A DNA stretch of 52,356 nucleotides from RCIO01 sp035555795 (GCA_035555795.1 DATMGE010000023.1:1-52356), one strand, 5' to 3'; positions 1 to 9,058 are shown, counted from the first letter of the stretch. The notes: generated by a model not told the origin, from the sequence alone. Numbers and translations: made by a program.

Positions 1-2
1 TG

Positions 3-302
3 ACCGAGCGCACGCGCGAGATCGGCATCAGGCTGGCGATCGGCGCGCATGAAAGGCACATCCTCGTCCAGTTCCTCGTCGAGGCGACGGTGCTTTCGCT
101 GCTGGGCGGCATTATCGGCATATTGCTGGGCCTCGGCATCGCCGCGGCCGCAACCATGTCGCTGTCGATCCCCTTCGTGCCCAGCCTGGCCGTCATCCTT
201 CTGGCCGTCGGCTTTTCGGGCCTCATCGGCATGGTGTTCGGCTTCTTCCCAGCGCTGCGCGGAGCCCGCCTAGATCCTATCGACGCGCTGCGCCACGAAT
301 AG
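3..302 (+). CDS. ABC transporter permease, MacB/FtsX type, C-terminal fragment
   Basis: Only the last 99 codons lie in the window; the reading frame is open at base 3, so the gene begins upstream. The fragment starts with TERTREIGIRLAIGA, the loop typical of MacB/FtsX-family permeases just before the last membrane helices. Two hydrophobic segments follow (about bases 84-165 and 180-260). It ends with PALRGARLDPIDALRHE, the classic C-terminus of MacB-like permeases. Such proteins are the membrane half of ABC exporters or mechanotransmission complexes and usually follow an ATPase and a membrane-fusion protein, which would lie to the left. The substrate cannot be told from this fragment. Confidence 0.9.
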   Translation, partial: TERTREIGIRLAIGAHERHILVQFLVEATVLSLLGGIIGILLGLGIAAAATMSLSIPFVPSLAVILLAVGFSGLIGMVFGFFPALRGARLDPIDALRHE

Positions 303-322
303 AACGTTATTTGGAATGAAGC

Positions 323-1588
323 TCAAATCAGCTTCGGCGCGATCGTCCGCTCGATCACATGGCGCACAGTCAGCCCCTGCACGACGATGCTGAAGATCAC
401 CACCGCATAGGTGACCGACAGGATCTCGTCCTTGAACTCCGAAAACGGCAATGACAGCGCGAGTGCGACGGACACCCCGCCGCGCAGGCCGCCCCAGGTC
501 ATTACCGGAATGACGCCGGGCGTGAAGGTGCGCCGCACGCGCCGCAGCACCAGCGGGCTCGCCAGCGACACGACGCGACCCATCAGCGCCAGCGGAATGG
601 CCGCAAGCATGAGCCAGGCGTGGGAAAGGTCGAAATTGAGCACCAGGACCTCGAGCCCTATCAACAGGAAGAGGACCGAGTTCAGCACCTCGTCGACCAC
701 CTCCCAGAAGCTGAAAAGATATTCGCGCACCTTGTCGCTCATCGCCGTTCGAGCGCCGCGATTGCCTATGAAGAGGCCGGTCACCACCACCGCGATCGGT
801 CCCGAAATATGCATCCGTGAGCACAGGGCATAGGTCAGCGCGCAGGCGGCAATGGAGATCAGCACTTCAACCACCGGCTCGTCGATCGCCGCCATGGCGC
901 GAATGGCAAGGGCGCCGGTGAGAAACCCCATCAGGATTCCACCCCCGCCCTCATAGAGGAAAAGCTCGGCGACATTCCAGGGACCGAGAGCCGCATGCGC
1001 ATCCTCCGACCCGACAGCGAAAGCCACCAGCACCGTGAAGGCCACCACCGCGACGCCATCGTTGAACAGCGATTCGCCGGCAATGCGCAGCTTGAGCGAT
1101 TCCGGCACATTAGCCGTCTTGAGCAGGCTGAGCACCGCGACCGGATCAGTCGGCGAGATCAGCGCGCCGAAGACGAGCGCCCATGGAAGCGGAACCGGCG
1201 AGCCGATCAGCTCCGCCACCCACCAAAGGCTGTATCCAATGACAACGGTGGAGATCACCACGCCGGCCGTGGCCATAAAGGTGATGGCCCATTTCTGGTC
1301 CTTCATCTTCTCGAAATCGACATGCAGCGCGCCGGCGAAGAGCAGGAAGGCCAGCAGGCCGTTCATGATCGTGTCGTAGAAATCGATCTGCGCCACCGCC
1401 CCCTGGAGCGTGTGCGTGATCGCGAGGCCCGGAATCACCGCCTCCAGCGCCAGCAATACGAGAGAGGAGCCGAGGCCCATCATCAACAGGCCGATCGTGT
1501 GCGGCAGCTTCAGCCAGCGCGTATTCATCCAGCCGAAGGCCGCCGACAGCGTCAGCAGCAGGGTTCCCAGCTCGAACAAGGAAAGCAC
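323..1588 (-). CDS. Na+/H+ antiporter, CPA1/NhaP family
   Basis: A 421-residue polytopic inner-membrane protein with about 12 hydrophobic segments, the usual size of short CPA1 antiporters without a long cytoplasmic tail. It carries SPTDPVAVLS (about residues 145-154) and GESLFNDG (171-178). The Asp in the ND pair of the second motif is the ion-binding residue expected of electroneutral CPA1 exchangers. Family knowledge predicts exchange of cytoplasmic Na+ (or K+) for external H+, for pH and salt homeostasis. It converges on the permease fragment to its left, only 20 bases away. It stands alone, with the NUDIX gene upstream in the same direction but 25 bases away, so co-transcription is possible. 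Ion specificity cannot be read from sequence. Confidence 0.9.
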   Translation of the reverse strand: MLSLFELGTLLLTLSAAFGWMNTRWLKLPHTIGLLMMGLGSSLVLLALEAVIPGLAITHTLQGAVAQIDFYDTIMNGLLAFLLFAGALHVDFEKMKDQKWAITFMATAGVVISTVVIGYSLWWVAELIGSPVPLPWALVFGALISPTDPVAVLSLLKTANVPESLKLRIAGESLFNDGVAVVAFTVLVAFAVGSEDAHAALGPWNVAELFLYEGGGGILMGFLTGALAIRAMAAIDEPVVEVLISIAACALTYALCSRMHISGPIAVVVTGLFIGNRGARTAMSDKVREYLFSFWEVVDEVLNSVLFLLIGLEVLVLNFDLSHAWLMLAAIPLALMGRVVSLASPLVLRRVRRTFTPGVIPVMTWGGLRGGVSVALALSLPFSEFKDEILSVTYAVVIFSIVVQGLTVRHVIERTIAPKLI

Positions 1589-1613
1589 GTGACGGCCCCA
1601 CTAATCGCTTGCG

Positions 1614-2351
1614 CTACAGGTTGATTCGGCGCTGGCCGAAATGCCAGTCGACGATTGCATTCATATGATCGGCGAAATCCTCGTTCGGCCCGGAGCCGGG
1701 CGAAAGAATGACCGGCCCGTCGATCTCGGGATCGGCTTGCGAGGCGACATGCTCCCGCACTGCTTGCGCCAGTCGTTCCGCCGACCAATCGCTGTAGTAG
1801 CGGCGGATCAGAACCGTCCCGCTCTCCACCGAATAGATGTGATATCCGGCTTCGGGCCGCATGGCGGCAAGGGAAAGGCCGGTTTCCTCCGCCACTTCCC
1901 GCGCCATATTGGCCTCCACGTCGATGCGGCCTTCGCGAATATCCTCCGGCTCGAAGGAGCCTGCGGCGAAATAGACCCGCCCGGAATTGGCCGTGTGCTC
2001 GCCCATCCGCGCCGCCAGCAGATTGCCGTCGCCGGCAACGATGACCGCATGCGCATAGGCATGCTCGCCCTCGCGCGCGCCGCGCATCCGCCGCCAGTGG
2101 AGGAAGCTCGAATAGTCGGTCATGTGGCAGGTGCCGCTGAGCACGCCGTCGGCGATATGCATCGAGGCGAACAGGGTGATCCGCCCGTCGAACAGCGCCG
2201 GCTTGGCGGCGATTTCCCGCTGCCAGTTGGCCCGCGCCGCCTCCCGGTTGCGTTCCGCAAACGGATGGTCGCCGGGCAGCAAGCTGAGCTCAATATCGCG
2301 AACCGGCACGACCACGCCCCGCGGCAGGTCGAACACGGCCGCCGGCCTCAC
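1614..2351 (-). CDS. NUDIX hydrolase-like protein
   Basis: A 245-residue protein. The start is set as the GTG at 2351, whose GTGA overlaps the TGA stop of the upstream nuclease-like gene, a typical translational-coupling arrangement. The fold is suggested by the second half of the Nudix box, REVAEETGL, with a hydrophobic strand and an acidic region around it. The first half is degenerate: the Glu expected eight positions before the Arg is replaced by Ile. That makes this a member of the divergent NUDIX proteins whose substrate is uncertain (nucleoside diphosphate derivatives in the family generally). Coupling to an endonuclease/exonuclease/phosphatase-family protein suggests a shared role in nucleotide or phosphoester metabolism, but this is inference. 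Confidence 0.8.
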   Translation of the reverse strand: MRPAAVFDLPRGVVVPVRDIELSLLPGDHPFAERNREAARANWQREIAAKPALFDGRITLFASMHIADGVLSGTCHMTDYSSFLHWRRMRGAREGEHAYAHAVIVAGDGNLLAARMGEHTANSGRVYFAAGSFEPEDIREGRIDVEANMAREVAEETGLSLAAMRPEAGYHIYSVESGTVLIRRYYSDWSAERLAQAVREHVASQADPEIDGPVILSPGSGPNEDFADHMNAIVDWHFGQRRINL

Positions 2352-3463
2352 AGCAGGTCCAGCGTGATGGCGACTGGGCAGTGATCCGAGGCTTTCGGCC
2401 TGTCCCAGCCCGTGCGCGGAAAGCGCTCGACCTGCTGGCCCTCCGGAAAGATCGTGCGCCATGGCTGGCCGTTGCGAATGATCGACGGCCTGGCCTCGCC
2501 ATTATGCGCAGCAAGCCCGCGCGAGAGCATGATGTAGTCGAGCTGGCACAGATGCCGCTCCTGGGGCCCGCGCGTGTGATAGAGCGTCCAGCGCTCCATC
2601 GGGGGAAGTCGCTCGACCGCGTTTTCGCAGAAACCGCCCGCCGTCAGCACGTCGATTGAGGTCGGATCCGTCTCCTCGACGACATTGAACCTGTGACCAC
2701 TCCACTCGTCGCCCTCGATAACTATGCGCTCGCGATAATCATTGAGGTCGCCGCAGATCACCCAGCGCTTGTCCGCCGCATGGGCGGGACCGAACCGCGT
2801 CTCGATGATGCGGCGCACGGCATGCGCCTCCGCGAGCCGAACAGGCATGGATGCCTCGCGGCCTGACAGGCCGTTGCGCGGCGCGCCCATCGATTTGAAA
2901 TGCAGGCTGTAGATGGTGATGGGCTTGCCGGCGATCCGCAGGTCAATCTCCAGGCAGTCGCGGCGGAATATCCGGTCGGAAGGCTGGATGCCGATGGCGG
3001 CGAGCGCCGGCGTGTGCAGGTCATAGTCGCCGAAGGTGATGTGCGCATGGCTCGTCATGCGCACGAACTCGATCGGCTCGCCATGGATCGTTTCGGTGCG
3101 GGTCATCACGGCAACGTCGATGCCGCGCGAATCATTGCCCCCGGAGACATATTTCTCGCGATAGCCCGCACCCACCATCTTGAAGAGATAGCCATATTCG
3201 AAGGCTTTCAGCGCCTCGACATTGTCGACCTCCTGCAGGCAGACAATGTCGGCGCGCGCCGCGGCGATGGCCAGCGCCGAAAGCTGGCGCGTATCGTCGG
3301 TGTGGGCGATCGCACGGGCGCGCTCCAGCAGGCGATACTCGGCCTCGTCCTTGATATCGTAGAGCGCCAGGGAGCGGTCCTGGTGCAACTGGTTGCGGAA
3401 GCCGGAGAAATCGAACCTGTTCATCAGGTTCTCGACGTTGAAGGTGGCGATGCGTACGGACAT
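2348..3463 (-). CDS. Endonuclease/exonuclease/phosphatase family protein
   Basis: A 371-residue protein if started at the ATG at 3463 (MSVRIATFNVENL); an in-frame ATG seven codons upstream is possible but lacks the conserved fold start. Visible motifs of the DNase I-like superfamily are ATFNVENL at the N-terminus (metal-binding Asn/Glu), DIVCLQEVDN (catalytic Glu), GDLNDY (Asp/Asn pair) and the C-terminal SDHCPV (catalytic Asp-His). All key residues are present, so an active metal-dependent phosphodiesterase or phosphatase is expected. The substrate is unknown; members range from DNases to sphingomyelinases and inositol phosphatases. I see no signal peptide, so it is probably cytoplasmic. It is translationally coupled to the NUDIX gene. 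Confidence 0.85.
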   Translation of the reverse strand: MSVRIATFNVENLMNRFDFSGFRNQLHQDRSLALYDIKDEAEYRLLERARAIAHTDDTRQLSALAIAAARADIVCLQEVDNVEALKAFEYGYLFKMVGAGYREKYVSGGNDSRGIDVAVMTRTETIHGEPIEFVRMTSHAHITFGDYDLHTPALAAIGIQPSDRIFRRDCLEIDLRIAGKPITIYSLHFKSMGAPRNGLSGREASMPVRLAEAHAVRRIIETRFGPAHAADKRWVICGDLNDYRERIVIEGDEWSGHRFNVVEETDPTSIDVLTAGGFCENAVERLPPMERWTLYHTRGPQERHLCQLDYIMLSRGLAAHNGEARPSIIRNGQPWRTIFPEGQQVERFPRTGWDRPKASDHCPVAITLDLL

Positions 3464-3614
3464 GGGCGCGAGGATTGCCCGCATGTCCTGCGCAAGACAA
3501 CCGGAAAATGATGCGCCGGAACCCTTTCATTCATGCGCCATTCATATGCGTGACGCGATATTTCGTGCGTGGTTGCCGGCGGGACCGATGTCCCCCATGC
3601 GAGGAGACACATTC

Positions 3615-4187
3615 ATGACGGTTCGAATTCGCCATCTGGCCTGGTCGGCCGCAATTGCGGTCGCCATCGGCGCCGGCATCGCCACCGCGCAGGCCGCGGG
3701 TCCGTTGACGGGCACGCCATATGCCGGCGCTCCCGAAGCAGGCGTGATCCTGGCTCAGAGCGTCATCATCAGGCGCGAGGACGAAGAGCAGCGTAACAGG
3801 CGCTCGCTGGATGTCTCGCCCATTCCCGAGATGCGCAACGAGCAGCCACGCGAGCAGCGGCGTGATCCGGGCGACGATCGTCGTGTGGAACGTGACAACC
3901 GGCGCTTTGAGCAGATTTCGCCCATCCCGCGTGGCGAAACCCCAGGCGAGAGGCCGCGCCATCGCGAACGCGACCGCCGCTGGCGGGATCGCGGTCCGGA
4001 TTTCCATATCGAGATCGGACCCGGCCCGGACTATTACCAGCGCGACCGCTACGAGCGCCCCCGCTACAGCCGCGCCCAGGCGCATGTGCGCTGGTGCAGC
4101 GAGCGTTATCGTTCCTATCGGGTTCGCGACAACACATATCAGCCGACCCGTGGCCCGCGCCGCCAGTGCGTGTCGCCCTATAGCTGA
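3615..4187 (+). CDS. BA14K family secreted protein
   Basis: A 190-residue protein. The ATG at 3615 follows an AGGAGA ribosome site at 3602-3607 and opens a signal peptide (hydrophobic stretch ending AQA, about residue 28). The middle is an Arg/Asp/Glu-rich, low-complexity linker. The C-terminus, RWCSERYRSYR...YQPTRGPRRQC, is the BA14K motif with its two conserved Cys, named for the Brucella abortus 14-kDa immunoreactive protein and reported to have lectin-like activity. The product is predicted to be periplasmic or cell-surface. The long charged linker makes it about 50 residues longer than the Brucella prototype. It is transcribed away from the nuclease-like gene, with about 150 bases between them for both promoters. 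Confidence 0.88.
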   Translation: MTVRIRHLAWSAAIAVAIGAGIATAQAAGPLTGTPYAGAPEAGVILAQSVIIRREDEEQRNRRSLDVSPIPEMRNEQPREQRRDPGDDRRVERDNRRFEQISPIPRGETPGERPRHRERDRRWRDRGPDFHIEIGPGPDYYQRDRYERPRYSRAQAHVRWCSERYRSYRVRDNTYQPTRGPRRQCVSPYS

Positions 4188-4226
4188 GCCGATTCCGGGG
4201 AATGGCACGGGTCGCCGTTCCCCGCC

Positions 4227-4625
4227 TCATCTGATCTCGCGGCCGCCGAGCCACACCCAGGCGTCGGCCTCCTCCTCGCGCCCGAAATGGCGGTACTCCG
4301 CAGCCGAACCGCCGCAGATCTCCTGCACGAGCGAATCGACGCCGCCTTTACCCCCGACGGAAGCACAGCGACGGATGTGGGAGCGCGCATGTTCCCGCCC
4401 CTCCTCCACCGTATCGCCCGCCACCTTCGACCATTGGACGGTCTCGTTGTCCGATGCCCTGACGATCAGGTCGATCTCGCTGTGAAGCACATAGGCGCCC
4501 TCGAGCAGGCCGTAGAGATTTTCGACATCGGGACCGCTGAGCGAGCCGGCGATCTCGAAAGCGACGAGGTCCGGCCGGCTGGTTTGCAGGCGGCGAACGG
4601 CGGGCACGGCATCAAGCGGATTCAT
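4227..4625 (-). CDS. STAS/SpoIIAA-like domain protein
   Basis: A 132-residue soluble protein. Segments such as DLVAFEIAGSLSGPDVENLYGLL resemble the SpoIIAA-like/Sec14-like family of small STAS proteins, where a beta-strand is followed by a helix and a second strand. These proteins often bind small hydrophobic ligands or act as partners in signalling, but most members, including this one, have no known function. The C-terminus is rich in Trp, Glu and Gly (DAWVWLGGREIR) and contains two Cys. It converges with the BA14K gene (39 bases apart) and diverges from pdxJ, so it is probably monocistronic. Confidence 0.6.
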   Translation of the reverse strand: MNPLDAVPAVRRLQTSRPDLVAFEIAGSLSGPDVENLYGLLEGAYVLHSEIDLIVRASDNETVQWSKVAGDTVEEGREHARSHIRRCASVGGKGGVDSLVQEICGGSAAEYRHFGREEEADAWVWLGGREIR

Positions 4626-4837
4626 GGGCGTCTCCTCTTCGAATTCTCCATGACTGGAACAGACGAAACCCTGTGTCAGTTCCCGGCCGAGCCGCTATAG
4701 GTGGGTCCGTCGCCAAGGCGTGTCGTGATCTTTCAGATTCGCTCCCACGCTTTAGCTTTTGTTTCCACGCAATTCCGGACGCAAAACCGCTGCGCACTTT
4801 TGCTGGAATTGCTCCACGGATGGAGCCGCCGGAAGCC

Positions 4838-5578
4838 ATGCCCGCAAAGCTGTCAGTCAATCTCAACGCCGTCGCCATGCTGCGCAACCGCCGCGACCTG
4901 CCATGGCCGAGCATGACCGGCCTCGGCCGGATCGCGCTGGCGGCCGGCGCGCATGGGCTGACCGTCCACCCCCGCCCCGACCAGAGGCACACCCGCTTTT
5001 CCGACCTGCCGGAACTGCGCGCCCTCGTCGACGACGAATTTCCCCATGCGGAATTCAACATCGAAGGCTATCCGACCGACGACTTCCTGTCGCTGGTGGA
5101 AGCCGCCCAGCCAGATCAGGTGACGCTGGTGCCGGACGATCCCGCGCAGGCGACATCGGACCATGGCTGGGATCTCGCACGCCACGGCAAGTTCCTCGCG
5201 CCGGTCGTGAAACGGCTGAAGAAGAACGGCTTCCGGGTCTCGCTCTTCGTCGATCCGGATGCCGCCGGTCTCGGCCCGGTGCGCGATCTCGGCGCGGACC
5301 GTGTCGAACTCTACACCGGCCCTTACGGGGCCTGCTACGAGGATGCCGCGGCTGCCGCCGCACAGCTCGATCTGCTAGGCCGCACCGCCGACAGGGCAGC
5401 GGAACTGGGGCTCGGCGTGAATGCCGGCCATGACCTGACCGTCGCCAACCTTCCGGCGCTGGCAAGGCGTATTCCGCATCTGGCGGAAGTCTCGATCGGC
5501 CATGGCCTGACCGCCGATGCGCTGGAGCACGGAATGGCGGGAGCGGTCCGCCGTCACCTCGCCGCGCTGGGCTGGTGA
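4838..5578 (+). CDS. pdxJ: Pyridoxine 5'-phosphate synthase
   Basis: A 246-residue enzyme that condenses 1-deoxyxylulose 5-phosphate with 3-amino-2-oxopropyl phosphate to form pyridoxine 5'-phosphate, the last ring-forming step of the DXP-dependent vitamin B6 pathway. Diagnostic segments are LSVNLNAVAMLRNRRD at the N-terminus, LTVHPRPDQRHTR (phosphate-binding, catalytic His) and EFNIEGYP. The C-terminal GLGVNAGHDL and EVSIGHGL are further PdxJ signatures. I chose the ATG at 4838 because MPAKLSVNLN is the usual family start; an in-frame ATG at 4820 would add six residues. The length is normal. About 210 bases separate it from the divergent STAS gene. A 10-bp perfect hairpin just downstream (5586-5612) may end the transcript. 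Confidence 0.95.
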   Translation: MPAKLSVNLNAVAMLRNRRDLPWPSMTGLGRIALAAGAHGLTVHPRPDQRHTRFSDLPELRALVDDEFPHAEFNIEGYPTDDFLSLVEAAQPDQVTLVPDDPAQATSDHGWDLARHGKFLAPVVKRLKKNGFRVSLFVDPDAAGLGPVRDLGADRVELYTGPYGACYEDAAAAAAQLDLLGRTADRAAELGLGVNAGHDLTVANLPALARRIPHLAEVSIGHGLTADALEHGMAGAVRRHLAALGW

Positions 5579-5585
5579 TTCTGGC

Positions 5586-5612
5586 CGAGCCATGCTCGAC
5601 AGGCATGGCTCG
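5586..5612 (+). terminator. Hairpin after pdxJ, possible terminator
   Basis: A perfect 10-bp inverted repeat (CGAGCCATGC and GCATGGCTCG, loop TCGACAG) starts 8 bases after the pdxJ stop. No T-run follows, so intrinsic termination is uncertain. It could instead protect the 3' end of the messenger. Confidence 0.5.
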
Positions 5613-5695
5613 ATCTGGACACCATGCAATGCAGCACTAGTTGCTGCGCTGCAGCAGGCGTAGACACCGCGCCCGTTGCTCAGGAGGGCACGGTC

Positions 5696-7618
5696 ATGTC
5701 CATGCAGGACAGTCCATCGCATGCCAACCCGGCCGGAGACGCTGAAGACCAGCTCGCCGCAAGGCCGGAAGGAACCGCGACACTTGCGCTGGGCGCGGTC
5801 GGCGTCGTCTACGGCGATATCGGCACCAGCCCGATCTATGCGCTGCGGGAGGCGATCCGGGCCGCATCCGGCGACGCGATGGCGACCGACACCGAAATCC
5901 TCGGCGTCCTTTCCATTATCATCTGGTCCCTGACGCTCATCGTCTCGGTCAAATATGCCGTGTTCGTGCTGCGCGCGGATAACCGTGGCGAAGGCGGCAC
6001 GCTCTCGCTGATGGCGCTGGCGCGCGCCAATGCGGGCCGTCTCTCACCGGCGGTGCTGTGGCTGGGCATGCTGGGCGCCGCACTCTTCTACGGCGATGCG
6101 ATCATCACGCCCGCGATCTCGGTTCTTTCGGCCGTCGAGGGGTTGGAAATCGTCGCGCCGGATATGGCACCCGCTGTCGTGCCCATTACCGTCGCGATCC
6201 TGATCGGCCTTTTCCTCGTGCAGCGTTTCGGCACAGCGAAGGTTGCCAGCGTGTTCGGCCCAGTTACCGCCATCTGGTTCCTGACACTCGGCCTCATCGG
6301 CCTGTTCTGGATCGTCAAATATCCGTCGGTCCTGTGGGCGCTGAGCCCGACCTATGCGGTGAACTTCCTGTTCCTGCACGAAGGCGTCGCCCTGCTCGTC
6401 GTCGGCGCAGCCTTCCTTGCGGTGACGGGCGCGGAAGCGCTCTATGCCGATCTCGGCCATTTCGGCCGCCGGCCGATCATGCTGGCCTGGTTCTGGCTCG
6501 TCTTCCCCTGCCTGCTGCTCAGCTATTTCGGCCAGGGTGCCTTCATCCTCGCAAGCGACGGGCCGATCGGCCAGCCGCTCTTCGAGATGATCCCGCGCTG
6601 GGGCACGCTGCCGCTCGTGCTGCTCGCCACGGTGGCGACGGTCATCGCCAGCCAGGCTGTGATCAGCGGCGCATTCTCGCTCACCCGGCAGGCGATTCAG
6701 ATGCGCATCCTGCCCCGGCTGGAAATCCAGCACACCTCCGCCACCCTGTCGGGCCAGATCTACATGCCGCAGGTCGCCTGGCTTCTGCTCTTCGGCGTGC
6801 TCCTGCTTGTCCTCCAGTTCGGCTCGTCTTCCGCGCTTGCGTCGGCCTACGGCATTTCGGTCACCGGCGAGATGGTGGTGACGGCGCTGCTGCTCTTCGT
6901 CGTGATGTGGCGCAGCTGGGGCTGGCGGCTCTGGCTGGCCGCCGCGGTCGTCATCCCCTTCCTCCTGCTCGACCTCGCCTTCCTCGCCGCGAACCTGCTC
7001 AAGGTCGCGGATGGCGGCTGGATTTCCATCGCCGTCGCCGTGGCGCTGATGCTGGTCATGCTGATCTGGCGCAGGGGCAGTTCACGCCTGTTCGAGAAGA
7101 CCCGCAGGAGCGAGGTGCCGCTGGAACTGCTCGCCGGAAGGCTCGCCGAAAAGCCGCCGGTCATCGTGCCCGGAACGGCCGTCTTCCTCACTGGCGATCC
7201 CGAAAGCGCGCCGACCGCGCTCATGCACAGCCTGAAACACTACCGGGTGCTGCATGAGACCAATGTGATCCTCTCCGTCGTCACCGAAGAACAGCCGCGC
7301 GTGGCCGCGGCACAGCGGGTCCGGATGGAAGACATCAACCCGCTGTTCAAACGCATCACGCTGCATTTCGGCTATATGGAACAGCCCAATGTGCCGCGTG
7401 CGCTCGCAATGTGCCGCAAGCAGGGGTGGAAGTTCGACATCATGACGACCTCCTTCTTCCTGTCGCGCCGGGCCTTGAAGCCGCTCAAAAGCGGTGGCCT
7501 GCCGCTCTGGCAGAACCGCCTCTTCATTCTGCTGGCGCGCAACGCCACCGATGCGACGCAATATTTCCAGATCCCGACGGGACGCGTGGTGGAGATCGGC
7601 ACGCAAGTGGCGATCTGA
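5696..7618 (+). CDS. kup: Low-affinity K+ uptake transporter, KUP/HAK/KT family
   Basis: A 640-residue inner-membrane K+ transporter (K+/H+ symport in the family). The start is the ATG at 5696, which has an AGGAGG site at 5682-5687; upstream in-frame codons are not needed. The N-terminal LALGAVGVVYGDIGTSPIYALRE is the KUP signature, carrying the conserved Gly-Asp of the first helix. About 12 membrane helices follow, to roughly residue 460. A soluble C-terminal domain of about 180 residues ends in YFQIPTGRVVEIGTQVAI, which is characteristic of bacterial Kup. The length is normal. The gene is flanked by hairpins on both sides and appears monocistronic. I saw no nucleotide-sensing riboswitch in the 117-base leader, which does contain a short GCAGCA/TGCTGC stem. 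Confidence 0.95.
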   Translation: MSMQDSPSHANPAGDAEDQLAARPEGTATLALGAVGVVYGDIGTSPIYALREAIRAASGDAMATDTEILGVLSIIIWSLTLIVSVKYAVFVLRADNRGEGGTLSLMALARANAGRLSPAVLWLGMLGAALFYGDAIITPAISVLSAVEGLEIVAPDMAPAVVPITVAILIGLFLVQRFGTAKVASVFGPVTAIWFLTLGLIGLFWIVKYPSVLWALSPTYAVNFLFLHEGVALLVVGAAFLAVTGAEALYADLGHFGRRPIMLAWFWLVFPCLLLSYFGQGAFILASDGPIGQPLFEMIPRWGTLPLVLLATVATVIASQAVISGAFSLTRQAIQMRILPRLEIQHTSATLSGQIYMPQVAWLLLFGVLLLVLQFGSSSALASAYGISVTGEMVVTALLLFVVMWRSWGWRLWLAAAVVIPFLLLDLAFLAANLLKVADGGWISIAVAVALMLVMLIWRRGSSRLFEKTRRSEVPLELLAGRLAEKPPVIVPGTAVFLTGDPESAPTALMHSLKHYRVLHETNVILSVVTEEQPRVAAAQRVRMEDINPLFKRITLHFGYMEQPNVPRALAMCRKQGWKFDIMTTSFFLSRRALKPLKSGGLPLWQNRLFILLARNATDATQYFQIPTGRVVEIGTQVAI

Positions 7619-7622
7619 CGCT

Positions 7623-7645
7623 CCGCCATCCGGACCGGATGGCGG
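7623..7645. terminator. Convergent hairpin between kup and the quinone reductase gene
   Basis: A near-perfect palindrome, two 11-base arms around one base (CCGCCATCCGG, A, CCGGATGGCGG), sits between two convergent genes. It lacks a T-run on either strand, so it may work as a factor-assisted or bidirectional stop rather than a canonical intrinsic terminator. Confidence 0.45.
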
Positions 7646-7662
7646 GACGCGTTCAGGCGGGA

Positions 7663-8550
7663 TCAGCCGAGCAGTTTCGCCTTGTTCTTTTCCAGGAAGG
7701 CTTCGAGCGTCTGCGGCTTCTTGCCCGCGAAGCGCTCGGCCTCATTGGTGACGAGGTCGAAATTGCCCTTGCGGATATTTCGCTCGATGGAGGTCACCAG
7801 GTCGGCGACGGGAACCGGCAGGCCGGCCGATTTCAGCCCTTCCGTATAGGCGGCATCGTCCACCTCGACGATCTCGATCGGCTTGCCCGTAATCTTGGTG
7901 ACGAGCGCGGCGATCTCGGCATAGGAGCGCGACGTGTCGCCGGTCAGCGTATAGACGCCGTTTTCCGCCGGCGGGTTGACGAGCGCGCCGGCCGCGCCGG
8001 CGGCAATGTCCTCGCGCGACAGATGCGCCAGCTTGCCGCCCTTGGTCGCCGTCACCCACTTGCCCGACTTCACCACGTTGGGCAGCGAATTGAGCAGGCC
8101 TTCCTGATACCAGCTGGCGCGCAGGATCGTGTAGGGCACGCCGCTCGCCTTGATGGCCTCCTCGGTCGCGGTGTGGTCCGGCGCGAACGCAACTTCCGAC
8201 GTTTCCGGCCCCGGCATGGACGTATAGAGGATGCGCTTGGCGCCGGCCTTCGCGGCCGCGGCGACCGCCGCCTTGTGCTGGGCAGCGCGCTTGCCGGGCA
8301 CGCCCACGGCATCCGTAGAGATGATGAGGATGCGGTCGGCGCCCGCGAAGGCGCTGTCGAGCGAAGCGGCATCGTCGAAATCGCCCTTGCGAACAACCAC
8401 GCCCTTTGCCGCCAGGTCTGCTGCCGCTTCGGGCTTGCGCGTCACGGCGATGATGCGCTCAGGCGCGACTTTCTGCGTGTCCAGCAGGTGCTGGACGACA
8501 AGGCGGCCGAGCTGACCCGTGGCACCGGTGACGAGAAGCGTTTCGCTCAT
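7663..8550 (-). CDS. qorB: NAD(P)H:quinone oxidoreductase, QorB/NmrA-like SDR
   Basis: A 295-residue atypical short-chain dehydrogenase. It opens with a Rossmann motif, LLVTGATGQLGRLVV (NADP-binding GxTGxxG), followed by VTRKPEAAADLAAKGVVVRKGDFDD, the pattern of NmrA/QorB proteins. No classical YxxxK catalytic pair is evident, as is usual for this subgroup. E. coli QorB reduces quinones with NADPH, and there too the gene stands divergent from an HxlR-type regulator (YtfH/QorR). The same pairing here (118 bases between starts) strongly supports the assignment. The product is expected to be cytoplasmic and to protect against quinones or electrophiles, with repression relieved by an oxidised or quinone signal through the HxlR protein. 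The exact substrate is unknown. Confidence 0.85.
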   Translation of the reverse strand: MSETLLVTGATGQLGRLVVQHLLDTQKVAPERIIAVTRKPEAAADLAAKGVVVRKGDFDDAASLDSAFAGADRILIISTDAVGVPGKRAAQHKAAVAAAAKAGAKRILYTSMPGPETSEVAFAPDHTATEEAIKASGVPYTILRASWYQEGLLNSLPNVVKSGKWVTATKGGKLAHLSREDIAAGAAGALVNPPAENGVYTLTGDTSRSYAEIAALVTKITGKPIEIVEVDDAAYTEGLKSAGLPVPVADLVTSIERNIRKGNFDLVTNEAERFAGKKPQTLEAFLEKNKAKLLG

Positions 8551-8668
8551 GATCTTTCCTCAACTGTTTTTCGCTGGTCTCATTTTGAGAGCAAGGATAC
8601 AATATGCATCAGGCGGCTTGCTGCAAGAGGGCAGTTCCCCCGCCACTGGTTACGTCGAGGTGCCTACC

Positions 8669-9058
8669 ATGAAACTTGCCGGACTGACATTGCAGCCTGC
8701 GCCGCAGCGCATCGGCATCTGCCCCGTCCGTGACGTGCTCGACCGCATAGGCGGCAAATGGAATGCGCTGTTGATCTCGGCGCTTGCCGAACAGCCCTAC
8801 CGCTTCGGCGAGTTGCGTCGGCTGGTACCCGATATTTCGCAACGCATGCTGACACAGACGCTGCGCGATCTCCAGCGCGATGGCTATGTATCGCGCCGCG
8901 TTTTCCCCACCACGCCGCCATCGGTGGAGTACAGCCTCACGCCCTTCGGCCGCTCCATGTTTGGTCCGCTTTCCGCGATGATGCGGTGGGCCGAACGGAA
9001 TGCAGCCGAGGTGAAGGCCGCCCGCGCCCGTTTCGACGCCGAAAGCAAGGCTGCTTGA
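8669..9058 (+). CDS. HxlR-family transcriptional regulator
   Basis: A 129-residue winged-helix regulator started at the ATG at 8669 after a weak GAGG site. The HxlR pattern is clear: CPVRDVLDRIGGKWNALLI near residues 19-37, the helix-turn-helix RFGELRRLVPDISQRMLTQTL, and the wing VFPTTPPSVEYSLTPFG. The single Cys in the CPV motif, close to the DNA-binding domain, is the residue that senses electrophiles, quinones or disulfide stress in HypR/YodB-type members. A sensor role here is inference. It diverges from qorB and overlaps the downstream monooxygenase by four bases, so it probably controls both transcription units. Confidence 0.9.
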   Translation: MKLAGLTLQPAPQRIGICPVRDVLDRIGGKWNALLISALAEQPYRFGELRRLVPDISQRMLTQTLRDLQRDGYVSRRVFPTTPPSVEYSLTPFGRSMFGPLSAMMRWAERNAAEVKAARARFDAESKAA